Below, piece by piece: positions 1 through 7,990 of a stretch of 64,000 bases of DNA. The notes under the pieces were generated by a model. It searched no databases. It was not told the DNA's origin and worked only from the letters and a program-made list of their open reading frames with translations. Source of the DNA: Candidatus Paracaedibacter acanthamoebae. Lineage in GTDB: Bacteria; Pseudomonadota; Alphaproteobacteria; Paracaedibacterales; Paracaedibacteraceae. Where the stretch lies: the NCBI RefSeq assembly GCF_000742835.1, contig NZ_CP008941.1:248001-312000 (forward strand), read 5' to 3'. Both the position numbers and the translations under genes were made by a program. Positions within the stretch are counted from its first letter, which is position 1; every line of letters starts with the position of its first letter.

Positions 1-72
1 GCTGAGCAAGAAGGAATGCAAGAACAAATTAATAGATTTACAGATAAGTTCTTGGAAGTTAAAAGGCGGTGA
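1..72 (+). CDS. 3' end of an unrecognised gene
   Basis: The first 23 codons are open up to TGA at 70-72; the peptide (AEQEGMQEQINRFTDKFLEV, then KRR) is charged and helical. The stop overlaps the GTG start of the next gene by four bases (GTGA at 69-72), the usual sign of translational coupling, so the two genes probably share an operon. The gene begins outside the window and its product cannot be named. Confidence 0.5.
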   Translation, partial: AEQEGMQEQINRFTDKFLEVKRR

Positions 73-3000
73 GAAGGATGGGAAACTGTCTTAATTTCAC
101 CTTCATAAGGCATCTATTTTACTCCGGGCTTGTAGGGATTACAATCCTACAAGCTACAGATTCTGCTAAATCAGCTGATTCAGAGACTGATCGCTTTGAT
201 TTGCGAGAGCAGGGTCAGGATGGGAGAAAGGAGCCAGAGTATAGTGAAACAACCGACTTTCTTGTGGCCGGAACGCCAGAACTTCAATATACGCTCTGCT
301 ATCGTCCGGAAGAAGCGAGACCATTGCAAGAGGCAGGTCTAAGCATACCTCAATCTTTACGTAAAAAATATTATATAAAGGAAGAGCCAGGGGGAGCTGA
401 ATTGGTAAAGGACAGACCAGAGGCCCCCCAACAAAGTAGTGGCTCTGTCAAAGAAACACGCCTGAAGGTAGAAGATCCATCTCTGTGGCCTCATCGCGTG
501 CATGGTCATTTGCAAATGACATTTAAAACTGGTAGGGGGGCGAAACAAGTACTTGTTGGGTCTGGTATTTTGGTTGGTCCCAATCATGTCCTTACTGCAG
601 GCCACAATCTTTATAATAGAAACTATATTAATCCGCCTCAATGGGCAACAAAAGTATTTTTTACCCCAGGAAGAGCCCCAGGGATAGAGAGGAATAGTTT
701 TCCTTTTGGCTGTAGTAAAGGCTCAATTTTGCTCTGTCCAAAAAAATGGGTAAAACGTTCACCAGATGATAATTATGATTTTGGAATGGTTATTTTAGAT
801 CGCCCCTTAGGGAATAATGCTGGGTGGTCTGGTTTAATTTATGCTCCCGATCTTTTCTTTAATCAATGGAGGATTACTGTAACAGGCTATCCAGGGAACC
901 AAGGGAGTGCCGATTATTATTCCGCCTCAATGTGGGAGAAAGAGGCAGATGTGAAGGAAGGTTGGTTTGATAAGGAAGTTATAAGATATGAGATCCTTAC
1001 TTCTGAGGGACAAAGTGGCGGGGCAATTTGGCGAAAATGGCTTACCCCTTCGCAGCCAGATCAAGAGATAATTCTTACCACAGGCATTCATACTAACGTG
1101 AGCAAAAGACCTAATATGAACCAAGGAGTACGCCTAACAAAGGAGAAGTTTGAACTAATTGTGAACTGGATACGAGCATACTATTTAAAGGAAAGCAAGC
1201 TTTTTACTCTTCCACCCCCACCCCAACTGAAACAATTGAAAGCAGGGGATGATAAGAGGAATAGGACAGCGTCTGATTGGTGGCTCCAGGGTAAAACTCC
1301 AGGGCTGTCAGATGAGCAAGTCTTCATTTGTTTTTATAATGCAATTTTATGCTGTGCTAAAGTTGACGATATAAGCGAAGAAATGATATTGGATTTAGCA
1401 GAGTGTTATTGGAAAGGAAAAGGGACGCAGAAAGATTATCTAAAAGCATTTTATCTTTATATGCAATCTGACCCCACTAAATCTGCCTTGCCACTTTACA
1501 GAATTGGCATGTGTTATTGGGAGGGGCGAGGAGGGATCCCCCCCGATGAAGATGCAGGATTGGATTTTTTGAAGCGGGCCGCTGAATCGGAAGTGAGGAA
1601 AGCAATTTCAAAGCTATTCTATTATTATTCTTCCTCTTCGGAAAACTATCCCAGTGGGGGTAGAAATGCCAATAAGGCAAATAGGTATCAAGAGCAAGCA
1701 CAAAGACTAGGGATAGAGCTCCCTAAACCAAAAGGTCTCCTTTCAAAAAATTCCCGTCCTTGGCAGAAGGTGATTGCAACCGTTCCCTCTCATAATTTGC
1801 CAGATCGCCTTAGTAATTTCCAAGAAAGTTTTCCTGAAGGATCGAAAAAAAGCTACTTAACCCTCTTATGGGAGCAGCTCCATGAAGCGGCGCAAACAGC
1901 TGTTGTATGCGCTCCCGTGGTAGGAATGGGAGGGATCGGCAAAAGCACGCTAACTTTGAAATATGCCTATGAGGCTTTGGATAATAAAGCTTATAAGCAT
2001 ATTTATTGGATCCTAAGCGACACGCTGCGGAGTTTGATTGAAGAGTATAAAACTATTTGCGGAGAAGGAAAACTTGAAATCCACCTCAGAACAGATGATA
2101 CAGATGGCCAGATTATAGACAGTATTAAGAAGAAATTAGAGAAAGAAGGAAGCTATCTGCTTATTTATGACAATGCCCCCAATCCTTCTTTTTTACGCAA
2201 CAAGATCCCCCAGACAGGTGGGCATATTGTGATCACCTCTCGGTATAGTAAGGAATGGAAAGATAAGATGATTTTCCTCGATGTCTTCCGTCCTGAAGAA
2301 GCCTCAGATTATATTCTGACAAGGCTTCAACTGGAGCCTACCGAAGATAGCCGAGAAAAAGCCCTCGAGCTTGCCCATGAGCTTGATTATCTCCCTTTGG
2401 CTCTCTCTCATGCAGCAGGTTGTATAGCCTACCTTCAAGACAGCGGGTATACGATTGAGAATTATTTACAGGAGTTTAGAAAACAACCAATCTATATATT
2501 AGAAGATGAGGAGCATCGCAACCCGGATGATCTGGACCCTGATGTCTCTTATAAGCATCTCGTGGCTGAAAGATGGGATCTTGTTGCTAAGACATGGACA
2601 ATCTCAGGGAGAAGAATATCTCCCTTAGCCCATGATTTAATGGTGTATTTTTCCTACCTTGGATCCGAATTTATAGGTGTCGATATTTTTTTGAAGTCTG
2701 CTCAATCAGAAATCAATTTAAAGTATAGCCTATCTCAGCTAGCGGCCTTCTCGCTTATCAAGTTAAATAATCAATTTGCCTCCCTTCACCGCTTAGTCCA
2801 ATATGTAATTCGCGCCGAGCAAGAAGTAGCAAGAGATGAACAAGAAGCCCCCCAGCACATAAAAAAGACGGGCCAGCAGCGGATTGAGGAGATATGTAAT
2901 TTATTTTTAGGAAAAGCAACAGACTTATTTAAAACGAATTTTGATGATTGGGAGTCACGCGAGGATGCGCTTAAATATTTTTCACATATCGTGGCCGTGC

Positions 3001-4709
3001 TGGGGCATGCAAAGCGCTTAAATCTCCGCTCTCAGTCCATTGATTCTCTTGAATGGGTTGGGAAGATTCTACTATTCAGTGGTTACGATATGACGACATC
3101 AGCCTCCCTCACCCTAGGCTCAAAAGATGGAGGTATTAGCGCGCGCTTAAAGCAAGTATTAGAGCAAGGGAAGATGTTATTTGGAAGTGGTGAAAAGGAA
3201 GGTAATTTAGAGGCCTTGATGGATGTGCTCGATATCGCTAAAAACGGGCATTCTAGTGTCCTAGATACCATAGGCTCTTTTTATCGTTGTGGTTACTGGG
3301 TGCCTCTAAACTATAAAAAGGCGATTGAGTGGTATACTAGGGCTATAGATCAAGGAAATGCAAATGCACAAAATAACCTGGGATACATGTATCAGCATGG
3401 TCAGGGTGTGACCCAGGATTTTGGCACAGCCAAGGAATTATTTACCCTGGCTGCAAACCAAGGAAACTCAGTTGCGCGCAATAACCTGGGATTTATGTAT
3501 GGGCAAGGTCAGGGGATGACCCAGGATTTTGACAAAGCCAAGGAATTGCTTACCCTGGCGGCAGACCAAGGGAATGCAAACGCACAGAATAACTTGGGAT
3601 ATATGTATCGGCGAGGTCAGGGGGTGGAACAGGATTTTGGCAAAGCCTTCTTCTGGTACGCCAAGGCCGCACAACAAGGACTTGCAGCCGCACAAATTAA
3701 CCTGGGAGTCATGTATCACTTGGGCCTGGAGATTGAGCAGGATTTTGACCAAGCCCTCTTCTGGTACTCTAAGGCTGCAGAACAAGGGCTTGCAATCGTG
3801 CAAAATAACCTCGGCACACTGTACTTGTACGCTGAAGGTGTAGCACGAGATTATGCCAAAGCCTTTTTCTGGTACTCCAAAGCTGCGGAGCAAGGAGAGG
3901 CAACCGCGCAATATAATCTTGGATTCATGTATCGCTATGGCAAATATGTCGAGCAAGACTTTGCTAAGGCCTTATCTTGGTTCAATCAAGCTGCAGCACA
4001 AAACCAACCCCATGCATTATATCATATCGGATTTATATATCAACGGAACTTAGTGCCAACAACAAGGAAAGAAGCGCCACATTTCTTCAAAAAAGCTGCT
4101 GAACAGTTTATGGCAGAGCCTTACCAACAAGGCTCTGCTCAAAACCTTCTTGGTGATATGTATCATTATGGGCGGGGGGTTGAGAAAGACTTAACAAAAG
4201 CAATAGAATATTATCAAAAAGCGGCAGCCCAAAATTATCCATTAGCGCAAGCTACACTAGGTCGTGTATATAAAGAAGGCTGGGGAACCAAGCAAGATTT
4301 AGAAAAAGCCTTACTCTGGATAAAGAAAGCTGCAGACCAGGAAGATAATGAGGGCCAATACAACTTAGCTTTGATGTATCGGGATGGGGAGGGCGTTCCT
4401 TTGGATGATCAAGAAGCTGTGAGACTCTTCCGGTTAGCAGGAGAACAATATAATGCCGACGCCCACTATAATCTTGGCTGGATGTATGAACAAGGTCGAG
4501 GGGTGAAAAAGGACCTCAGTCAAGCGCAATATTGGTATCAAAAGGGGGAGAAGGGCCATGCCGAAGATGCTTTTTATTCTCTTGGCCGGATGTATGAATA
4601 TGGATTAGGTACAGAAAAAAACTTTGCAAAAGCAATAAGATACTATGGAAAATCGGCAAAGGTGTATAATGAAAATGCTAGAGATAGGCTTGAGCAGCTT
4701 GGGAAATAA
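69..4709 (+). CDS. exported trypsin-like protease / NB-ARC NTPase / Sel1-repeat protein
   Basis: This 1546-residue protein has a hydrophobic N-terminus (about residues 10-35, ending AKSA) that reads as a signal peptide. A trypsin-fold domain follows at about 140-370: LTAGH gives His179, NYDFGMVIL gives Asp237 and GQSGG gives Ser316, so the catalytic triad looks complete. Two Sel1-like units lie at about 440-545. An NB-ARC (STAND) ATPase follows: P-loop GMGGIGKST at 619-627, Walker B YLLIYDNA near 696-703, VITSRY near 721, LPLAL near 775 and an MHD-like LHRLVQ near 906. About a dozen Sel1 repeats fill 1067-1546. In STAND proteins the repeats sense a ligand and NB-ARC oligomerisation activates the effector, here probably the protease. 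GTG at 69 overlaps the upstream stop; ATG at 78 is an alternative start. Export conflicts with a cytosolic ATP-dependent switch unless the protein acts in a host cell. Domain calls are secure; the role is inferred. Confidence 0.85.
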   Translation: MRRMGNCLNFTFIRHLFYSGLVGITILQATDSAKSADSETDRFDLREQGQDGRKEPEYSETTDFLVAGTPELQYTLCYRPEEARPLQEAGLSIPQSLRKKYYIKEEPGGAELVKDRPEAPQQSSGSVKETRLKVEDPSLWPHRVHGHLQMTFKTGRGAKQVLVGSGILVGPNHVLTAGHNLYNRNYINPPQWATKVFFTPGRAPGIERNSFPFGCSKGSILLCPKKWVKRSPDDNYDFGMVILDRPLGNNAGWSGLIYAPDLFFNQWRITVTGYPGNQGSADYYSASMWEKEADVKEGWFDKEVIRYEILTSEGQSGGAIWRKWLTPSQPDQEIILTTGIHTNVSKRPNMNQGVRLTKEKFELIVNWIRAYYLKESKLFTLPPPPQLKQLKAGDDKRNRTASDWWLQGKTPGLSDEQVFICFYNAILCCAKVDDISEEMILDLAECYWKGKGTQKDYLKAFYLYMQSDPTKSALPLYRIGMCYWEGRGGIPPDEDAGLDFLKRAAESEVRKAISKLFYYYSSSSENYPSGGRNANKANRYQEQAQRLGIELPKPKGLLSKNSRPWQKVIATVPSHNLPDRLSNFQESFPEGSKKSYLTLLWEQLHEAAQTAVVCAPVVGMGGIGKSTLTLKYAYEALDNKAYKHIYWILSDTLRSLIEEYKTICGEGKLEIHLRTDDTDGQIIDSIKKKLEKEGSYLLIYDNAPNPSFLRNKIPQTGGHIVITSRYSKEWKDKMIFLDVFRPEEASDYILTRLQLEPTEDSREKALELAHELDYLPLALSHAAGCIAYLQDSGYTIENYLQEFRKQPIYILEDEEHRNPDDLDPDVSYKHLVAERWDLVAKTWTISGRRISPLAHDLMVYFSYLGSEFIGVDIFLKSAQSEINLKYSLSQLAAFSLIKLNNQFASLHRLVQYVIRAEQEVARDEQEAPQHIKKTGQQRIEEICNLFLGKATDLFKTNFDDWESREDALKYFSHIVAVLGHAKRLNLRSQSIDSLEWVGKILLFSGYDMTTSASLTLGSKDGGISARLKQVLEQGKMLFGSGEKEGNLEALMDVLDIAKNGHSSVLDTIGSFYRCGYWVPLNYKKAIEWYTRAIDQGNANAQNNLGYMYQHGQGVTQDFGTAKELFTLAANQGNSVARNNLGFMYGQGQGMTQDFDKAKELLTLAADQGNANAQNNLGYMYRRGQGVEQDFGKAFFWYAKAAQQGLAAAQINLGVMYHLGLEIEQDFDQALFWYSKAAEQGLAIVQNNLGTLYLYAEGVARDYAKAFFWYSKAAEQGEATAQYNLGFMYRYGKYVEQDFAKALSWFNQAAAQNQPHALYHIGFIYQRNLVPTTRKEAPHFFKKAAEQFMAEPYQQGSAQNLLGDMYHYGRGVEKDLTKAIEYYQKAAAQNYPLAQATLGRVYKEGWGTKQDLEKALLWIKKAADQEDNEGQYNLALMYRDGEGVPLDDQEAVRLFRLAGEQYNADAHYNLGWMYEQGRGVKKDLSQAQYWYQKGEKGHAEDAFYSLGRMYEYGLGTEKNFAKAIRYYGKSAKVYNENARDRLEQLGK

Positions 4710-4810
4710 GAATTTGCACTAGCTCAATATGAGGGATGGTAAGGATCTTGATAAAATGGGCGTTGTCACATTAATTCAAGAGGAATATATTTTCCTAATT
4801 ATGAGGAACT

Positions 4811-4930
4811 TTAGACAAAATTATCCTGTGTTTGAGTAGATTGATGCCAAATACTTAAGGCCTGATGCTTATGAACTCTCTTAGCTGAAGCTTTCAGTTT
4901 ATGAGAAATTCTTCCAAAACAAGTTCTAAG
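4811..4930 (-). pseudogene. unrecognised coding remnant
   Basis: The complementary strand is open for about 38 codons and ends at TAA (4811-4813), with a basic peptide containing GRISHKLKASAKRVHKHQAL. It has no start and ends near the IS6 element at 4956. I do not recognise it; it may be the tail of a gene cut by the insertion. The rest of 4710-4955 shows nothing clear. Confidence 0.2.
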
Positions 4931-4955
4931 GGTTAAGGATAAAGATAGAAATTTT

Positions 4956-5783
4956 GGCTGTGTTGCAAAAAGTTATAAAGATTAGGAAAGTGGTATGAAG
5001 TGTAAGTATTTAAGCTGTATAAATACCAAATTGTCTGTCAATTAGGCGCACTTCACCCATGAGTCCTTGGCCATAATACCAGGCTCTCAGTTGACCTTTT
5101 TTAAACATACGCATTAATTCAAAGCCTTTAATTGTAGCATAAGCTGTCTTCATAGATTTAAAGCCCAGTGTTGGTTTGATTAGGCGTTTCAACTTACCAT
5201 GGTCTGCTTCTATGATGTTGTTAAGATACTTAACTTGTCTATGCTTAACCTCTTGTGGGCAAGTACCCTCTTCCTTGAGCTCCTTGATTGCTACAGGATA
5301 GGAACCTGCTTTATCTGTATTGATGGTACTTGGTATTTCCCAGTCCTTAAGCTTCCTGAGAGCTTTAGATAGAAAGCGCTTAGCTGCATTGATGTTTCTT
5401 GTAGAAGATAGATAGAAGTCTATCGTGCGTCCATGCTTATCAATGGCTCTGCACAAGTACTTCCATTGCCCTTTTACCTTGACATACGTTTCATCCACAC
5501 GCCAACTAAGACCAAGAGATGGGCGCCAGAAGTAGCTCAACCTTTTCAACATCAAAGGCGCATAGTGCTGCACCCAGCGATAAAGGGTGGTATGATCAAC
5601 CTCTATACCACGCTCAACCATCATCTCTTCTAGATCACGGTAGCTAATTCCATACTTACAATACCACCTAACACAGCTCAGAATTATTGCACCTTGATAG
5701 TGTCGCCACTTGAAGTCATTCATATCAAGCCTATTAGTTTTTTACTTAACCTAAAAAGATTTCCAACTTTTTGCAACACAGCC
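4956..5783 (-). mobile_element. IS6-family insertion sequence (about 828 bp)
   Basis: Perfect 19-bp terminal inverted repeats bound the element: GGCTGTGTTGCAAAAAGTT at 4956-4974 and its complement at 5765-5783. It carries a single 237-residue transposase. The 8-bp flanks (gaaatttt on the left, ctactggg on the right) differ, so there is no target duplication. The right end cuts an IS5-family gene. This pattern fits an IS6 element that has taken part in a deletion or rearrangement. Confidence 0.85.
5010..5723 (-). CDS. IS6-family DDE transposase
   Basis: The 237-residue protein has the IS6 layout: an N-terminal HTH region (YRDLEEMMVERGIEVDHTTL), then the DDE core with first Asp in WRVDETYVKVKGQWKYL, second Asp in INTDKAGSYP and Glu in YLNNIIEADHGKLKRL. 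Its length is normal for the family and there is no internal stop, so it is probably active. It fills the element with short non-coding ends. Three other IS6 transposases in this window (14087, 44020, 51601) are distinct relatives, not copies. Confidence 0.9.
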   Translation of the reverse strand: MNDFKWRHYQGAIILSCVRWYCKYGISYRDLEEMMVERGIEVDHTTLYRWVQHYAPLMLKRLSYFWRPSLGLSWRVDETYVKVKGQWKYLCRAIDKHGRTIDFYLSSTRNINAAKRFLSKALRKLKDWEIPSTINTDKAGSYPVAIKELKEEGTCPQEVKHRQVKYLNNIIEADHGKLKRLIKPTLGFKSMKTAYATIKGFELMRMFKKGQLRAWYYGQGLMGEVRLIDRQFGIYTA

Positions 5784-5857
5784 CTACTGGGAGGAATCAT
5801 AGGAGAGATTATAGACCACTCTTGATCACTTAAATCACTTTCATAAATTCTCTTCAC
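5784..5857 (-). pseudogene. 5' fragment of an IS5-family transposase, cut by IS6
   Basis: A GTG start at 5857 has a good Shine-Dalgarno sequence (AGGAG at the upstream side) and encodes VKRIYESDLSDQEWSIISPM followed by IPPS. This is the typical start of IS5-family transposases with the DUF4096 N-terminal domain. The frame runs straight into the terminal repeat of the IS6 element at 5783. The remainder of the gene is not found beyond the IS6 element, so it was probably lost in the same event. The fragment also sits against the 3' end of the neighbouring IS110 gene, which appears truncated. Confidence 0.6.
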
Positions 5858-5927
5858 TGCAGAGCTCCTTTTATTTGCTCTGCTAAGCTAGCGATCATAT
5901 TGGCGTTATATACGTTAATCCTTTTTC

Positions 5928-6758
5928 CTACTTCTCACACAGTCTCTTAGAGTTGTATCGACTAGCAGAAATCGTGGCCATATACAGAGCGCATCGTACT
6001 ATTTTTCTTCCGCCCGATGTTTTTTGATACCCCTTCCACAATCCGCTTTCTCTATTGTGAGGCGTTACTCCTACCAGAGCGGCTATTTCTTTGCTGTTAA
6101 GTTGACCTAATTCAGGCAATTGAGACAGTAAGATAGATATGCAGACTTTTCCTATACCTTTTTCAGTATTGAGAAGGTTTGCTTTTCTCTTTAAGGCTTC
6201 TGTTTCATGAATGCAGCGCTGAATTTCTTGATCAATGGTTAAAATCTGAGACTTTAAAGAGTCAAGATTTTTCTTTATAGACGCTATGATAATCGGATTG
6301 TCCTGGTGCTCTAAGTATTGTTTCTCCAAACGGATTAAATTAGTTACTTGAGTACGCCGTTGAACCCAGCATCTTAAGTCATTTGAGGTTAAAGCAGTCT
6401 CTATCGAGGTCAGTTTAGGCTGCATTTTAAGCCCATATTCTGCTAAAAGAGCTGCATCAATGAGGTCTGTTTTAGCAATTATCCCTTTAGCTTGAGCAAA
6501 TTTTCTAACTTGAAGGGCATGAACCATAGAAAAAGGAATGCCATTTTCACAAAGGAATTTTAATAATTTCTTTTCATATCCCCCACTTGGTTCAAAAACA
6601 ACACAATCGACGGTATTTTTAGCAATAAAGGCAGAAAGCAATTTTAATCCACAAGCATTATTTTGATAACGCTGAGTCTGTTTAAGGGTTGAATGATAAA
6701 GATCTAGGTACTGTTTTGATATATCAATCCCGATAGTTGCAGTAAAGGTATGGGTCAT
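5928..6758 (-). CDS. IS110-family transposase, C-terminally shortened
   Basis: The 276-residue protein has the IS110 N-terminal DEDD (RuvC-like) domain, with GIDISKQ at the start and KTDLIDAALLAEYG further in. The C-terminal transposase-20 domain follows (GIGKVCISILLSQLPELG, then AALVGVTP and GRKIVRCALYMATISASRYN). Family members usually run past 300 residues; this one stops at SKRLCEK next to the IS5 fragment, so the last few dozen residues are probably missing. The IS5 insertion is the likely cause. Activity is doubtful. Confidence 0.75.
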   Translation of the reverse strand: MTHTFTATIGIDISKQYLDLYHSTLKQTQRYQNNACGLKLLSAFIAKNTVDCVVFEPSGGYEKKLLKFLCENGIPFSMVHALQVRKFAQAKGIIAKTDLIDAALLAEYGLKMQPKLTSIETALTSNDLRCWVQRRTQVTNLIRLEKQYLEHQDNPIIIASIKKNLDSLKSQILTIDQEIQRCIHETEALKRKANLLNTEKGIGKVCISILLSQLPELGQLNSKEIAALVGVTPHNRESGLWKGYQKTSGGRKIVRCALYMATISASRYNSKRLCEK

Positions 6759-6779
6759 GTCATAATCCTACTTGTCTAC

Positions 6780-6960
6780 GAGCATAAAAGCTCAGCCAAC
6801 TGTTCGATAAATAGACGAAGAGGGGGCAATTCCCTCTATGTTACGGTTATGAGTAACCGAGTTGATAACGAATATGGCCTCTCGATCCCACAAGGATGGC
6901 CATCCTTGTGGGATCATCAAGTCACCTTGATAAATTTATCTTATATCATTTCAAACAGAC
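6780..6960 (-). ncRNA. possible IS110 bridge RNA region
   Basis: In IS110-group elements the non-coding end upstream of the recombinase gene encodes the bridge RNA. Here that end lies at higher coordinates than 6758 and holds several hairpins: AGAGGG/CCCTCT at 6819-6824 and 6832-6837, CGGTTA-TGAG-TAACCG at 6844-6859, and a 32-bp perfect palindrome at 6884-6915. Position and structure fit, but target and donor loops cannot be assigned by eye. The boundaries are approximate. Confidence 0.3.
6884..6915. repeat. 32-bp perfect palindrome without a loop
   Basis: The sixteen bases GATCCCACAAGGATGG are followed at once by their exact reverse complement. The palindrome lies between the IS110 gene and the Sel1 gene. 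It may be part of the IS110 end, a bidirectional terminator or the mark of an inverted duplication. It is not followed by a clear T-run on either strand. Confidence 0.75.
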
Positions 6961-6990
6961 AAGTTGATGACGATACCGCCTTCGTCATTT

Positions 6991-7096
6991 TTATAACCAT
7001 CTCAGGCTATTTTGAGCCCAAGCATGTCCCATGTCAGCGGCTTTGCGGTACCCCTTCACCGCTTCCATATAGTCCTTCGTAACGCCTTGGACATTT
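6991..7096 (-). pseudogene. out-of-frame extra Sel1 unit downstream of the Sel1 gene
   Basis: Just beyond the stop of the neighbouring Sel1 gene, another frame of the same strand encodes NVQGVTKDYMEAVKGYRKAA then DMGHAWAQNSLRWL and TAA at 6991-6993. This is one more Sel1 unit. Comparison with upstream units suggests a 2-base loss (GGAAAT to AGAT) put it out of frame. The unit itself ends at the same motif (AQNSLRWL-stop against AQFSLRLL-stop), so the broken unit was apparently duplicated after the mutation. Confidence 0.6.
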
Positions 7097-7990
7097 TTAT
7101 AACAATCTCAGGCTAAATTGAGCCGCAGCATTTCCCTGGTCAGCAGCTTTGCGGTACCACTTCACGGCTTCCGTATCGTCCTGCGTAACGCCTCGGCCAT
7201 AGTAATAACAATTTCCCAGCTCATTTTGAGCCGCAGCATGTCCCTGGTCAGCGGCTTTGCGGTACCAGTTCACGGCTTCCGTATTGTCTTTCGTGACGCC
7301 ACGGCCATCTTGATAACAATTTCCCAGGCTAAATTGAGCCGCAGCATGTCCCTGGTCAGCAGCTTTGCGGAACCAGTTCACGGCTTCCGCATCGTCCTGC
7401 GTAACGCCGCGGCCATCTTGATAACAATTTCCCAGGCTAAATTGAGCCGCAGCATGTCCCTGGTCAGCGGCTTTACGGTAACACTTCACGGCTTCCATCT
7501 CGTCCTTCGGAACGCCTTGGCCAATGTCATAACAAGCTCCCAGCATACGTTGAGCCCCAGCATTTCCCTGGTCAGCGGCTTTGCGATACCACTTCACGGC
7601 TTCCGTAGCGTCTTTCGTGACGCCAAGGCCATTGTAATAACAAATTCCCAGGATATATTGAGCCGCAGCATGTCCCTGGTCAGCGGCTTTGCGATACCAC
7701 TTCACGGCTTCCGTATTGTCTTTCGTCACACCTTGGCCACTTTGATAACAAACTCCCAGGTTATTTTGAGCCTTAACATGTCCCTGGTCAGCGGCTAAGC
7801 GGACCCACTTCACGGCTTCCGTATCGTCCTGCGGTACGCCACGGCCATTGTAATAACAAACTCCCAGGTTATTTTGAGCATCAGCATCTCCCTGGTCAGC
7901 GGCTTTGCGATACCACTTCACGGCTTCCGCATCGTCCTGCGTAACGCCTTGGCCATCTTCATACATCACCCCAAGATTAAATTGTGCCTC
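7097..7990 (-). repeat. tandem 108-bp Sel1-coding repeats
   Basis: About eight near-identical 108-bp units encode 36-residue Sel1 repeats with the consensus GRGVTQDDTEAVKWYRKAAD followed by QGHAAAQ and LGNCYY. Some neighbours are almost identical (for example the two units reading AAAQFSLGNCYQDGRGVT). Such identity favours unit gain and loss by recombination or slippage and fits the frameshift at the 3' end. Confidence 0.85.

Noticed and set aside
3468-3956. 162-codon complementary frame in the Sel1 region of the first gene
   Set aside because: This is another antisense echo of the Sel1 repeats; the plus-strand frame has clear domains.
7118-7798. 226-codon plus-strand frame across the Sel1 array
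   Set aside because: It is an antisense shadow of the 108-bp Sel1 repeats, with a 36-residue period and no independent support.
7100-7990. CRISPR array
   Set aside because: The regular 108-bp units are protein-coding Sel1 repeats without unique spacers.
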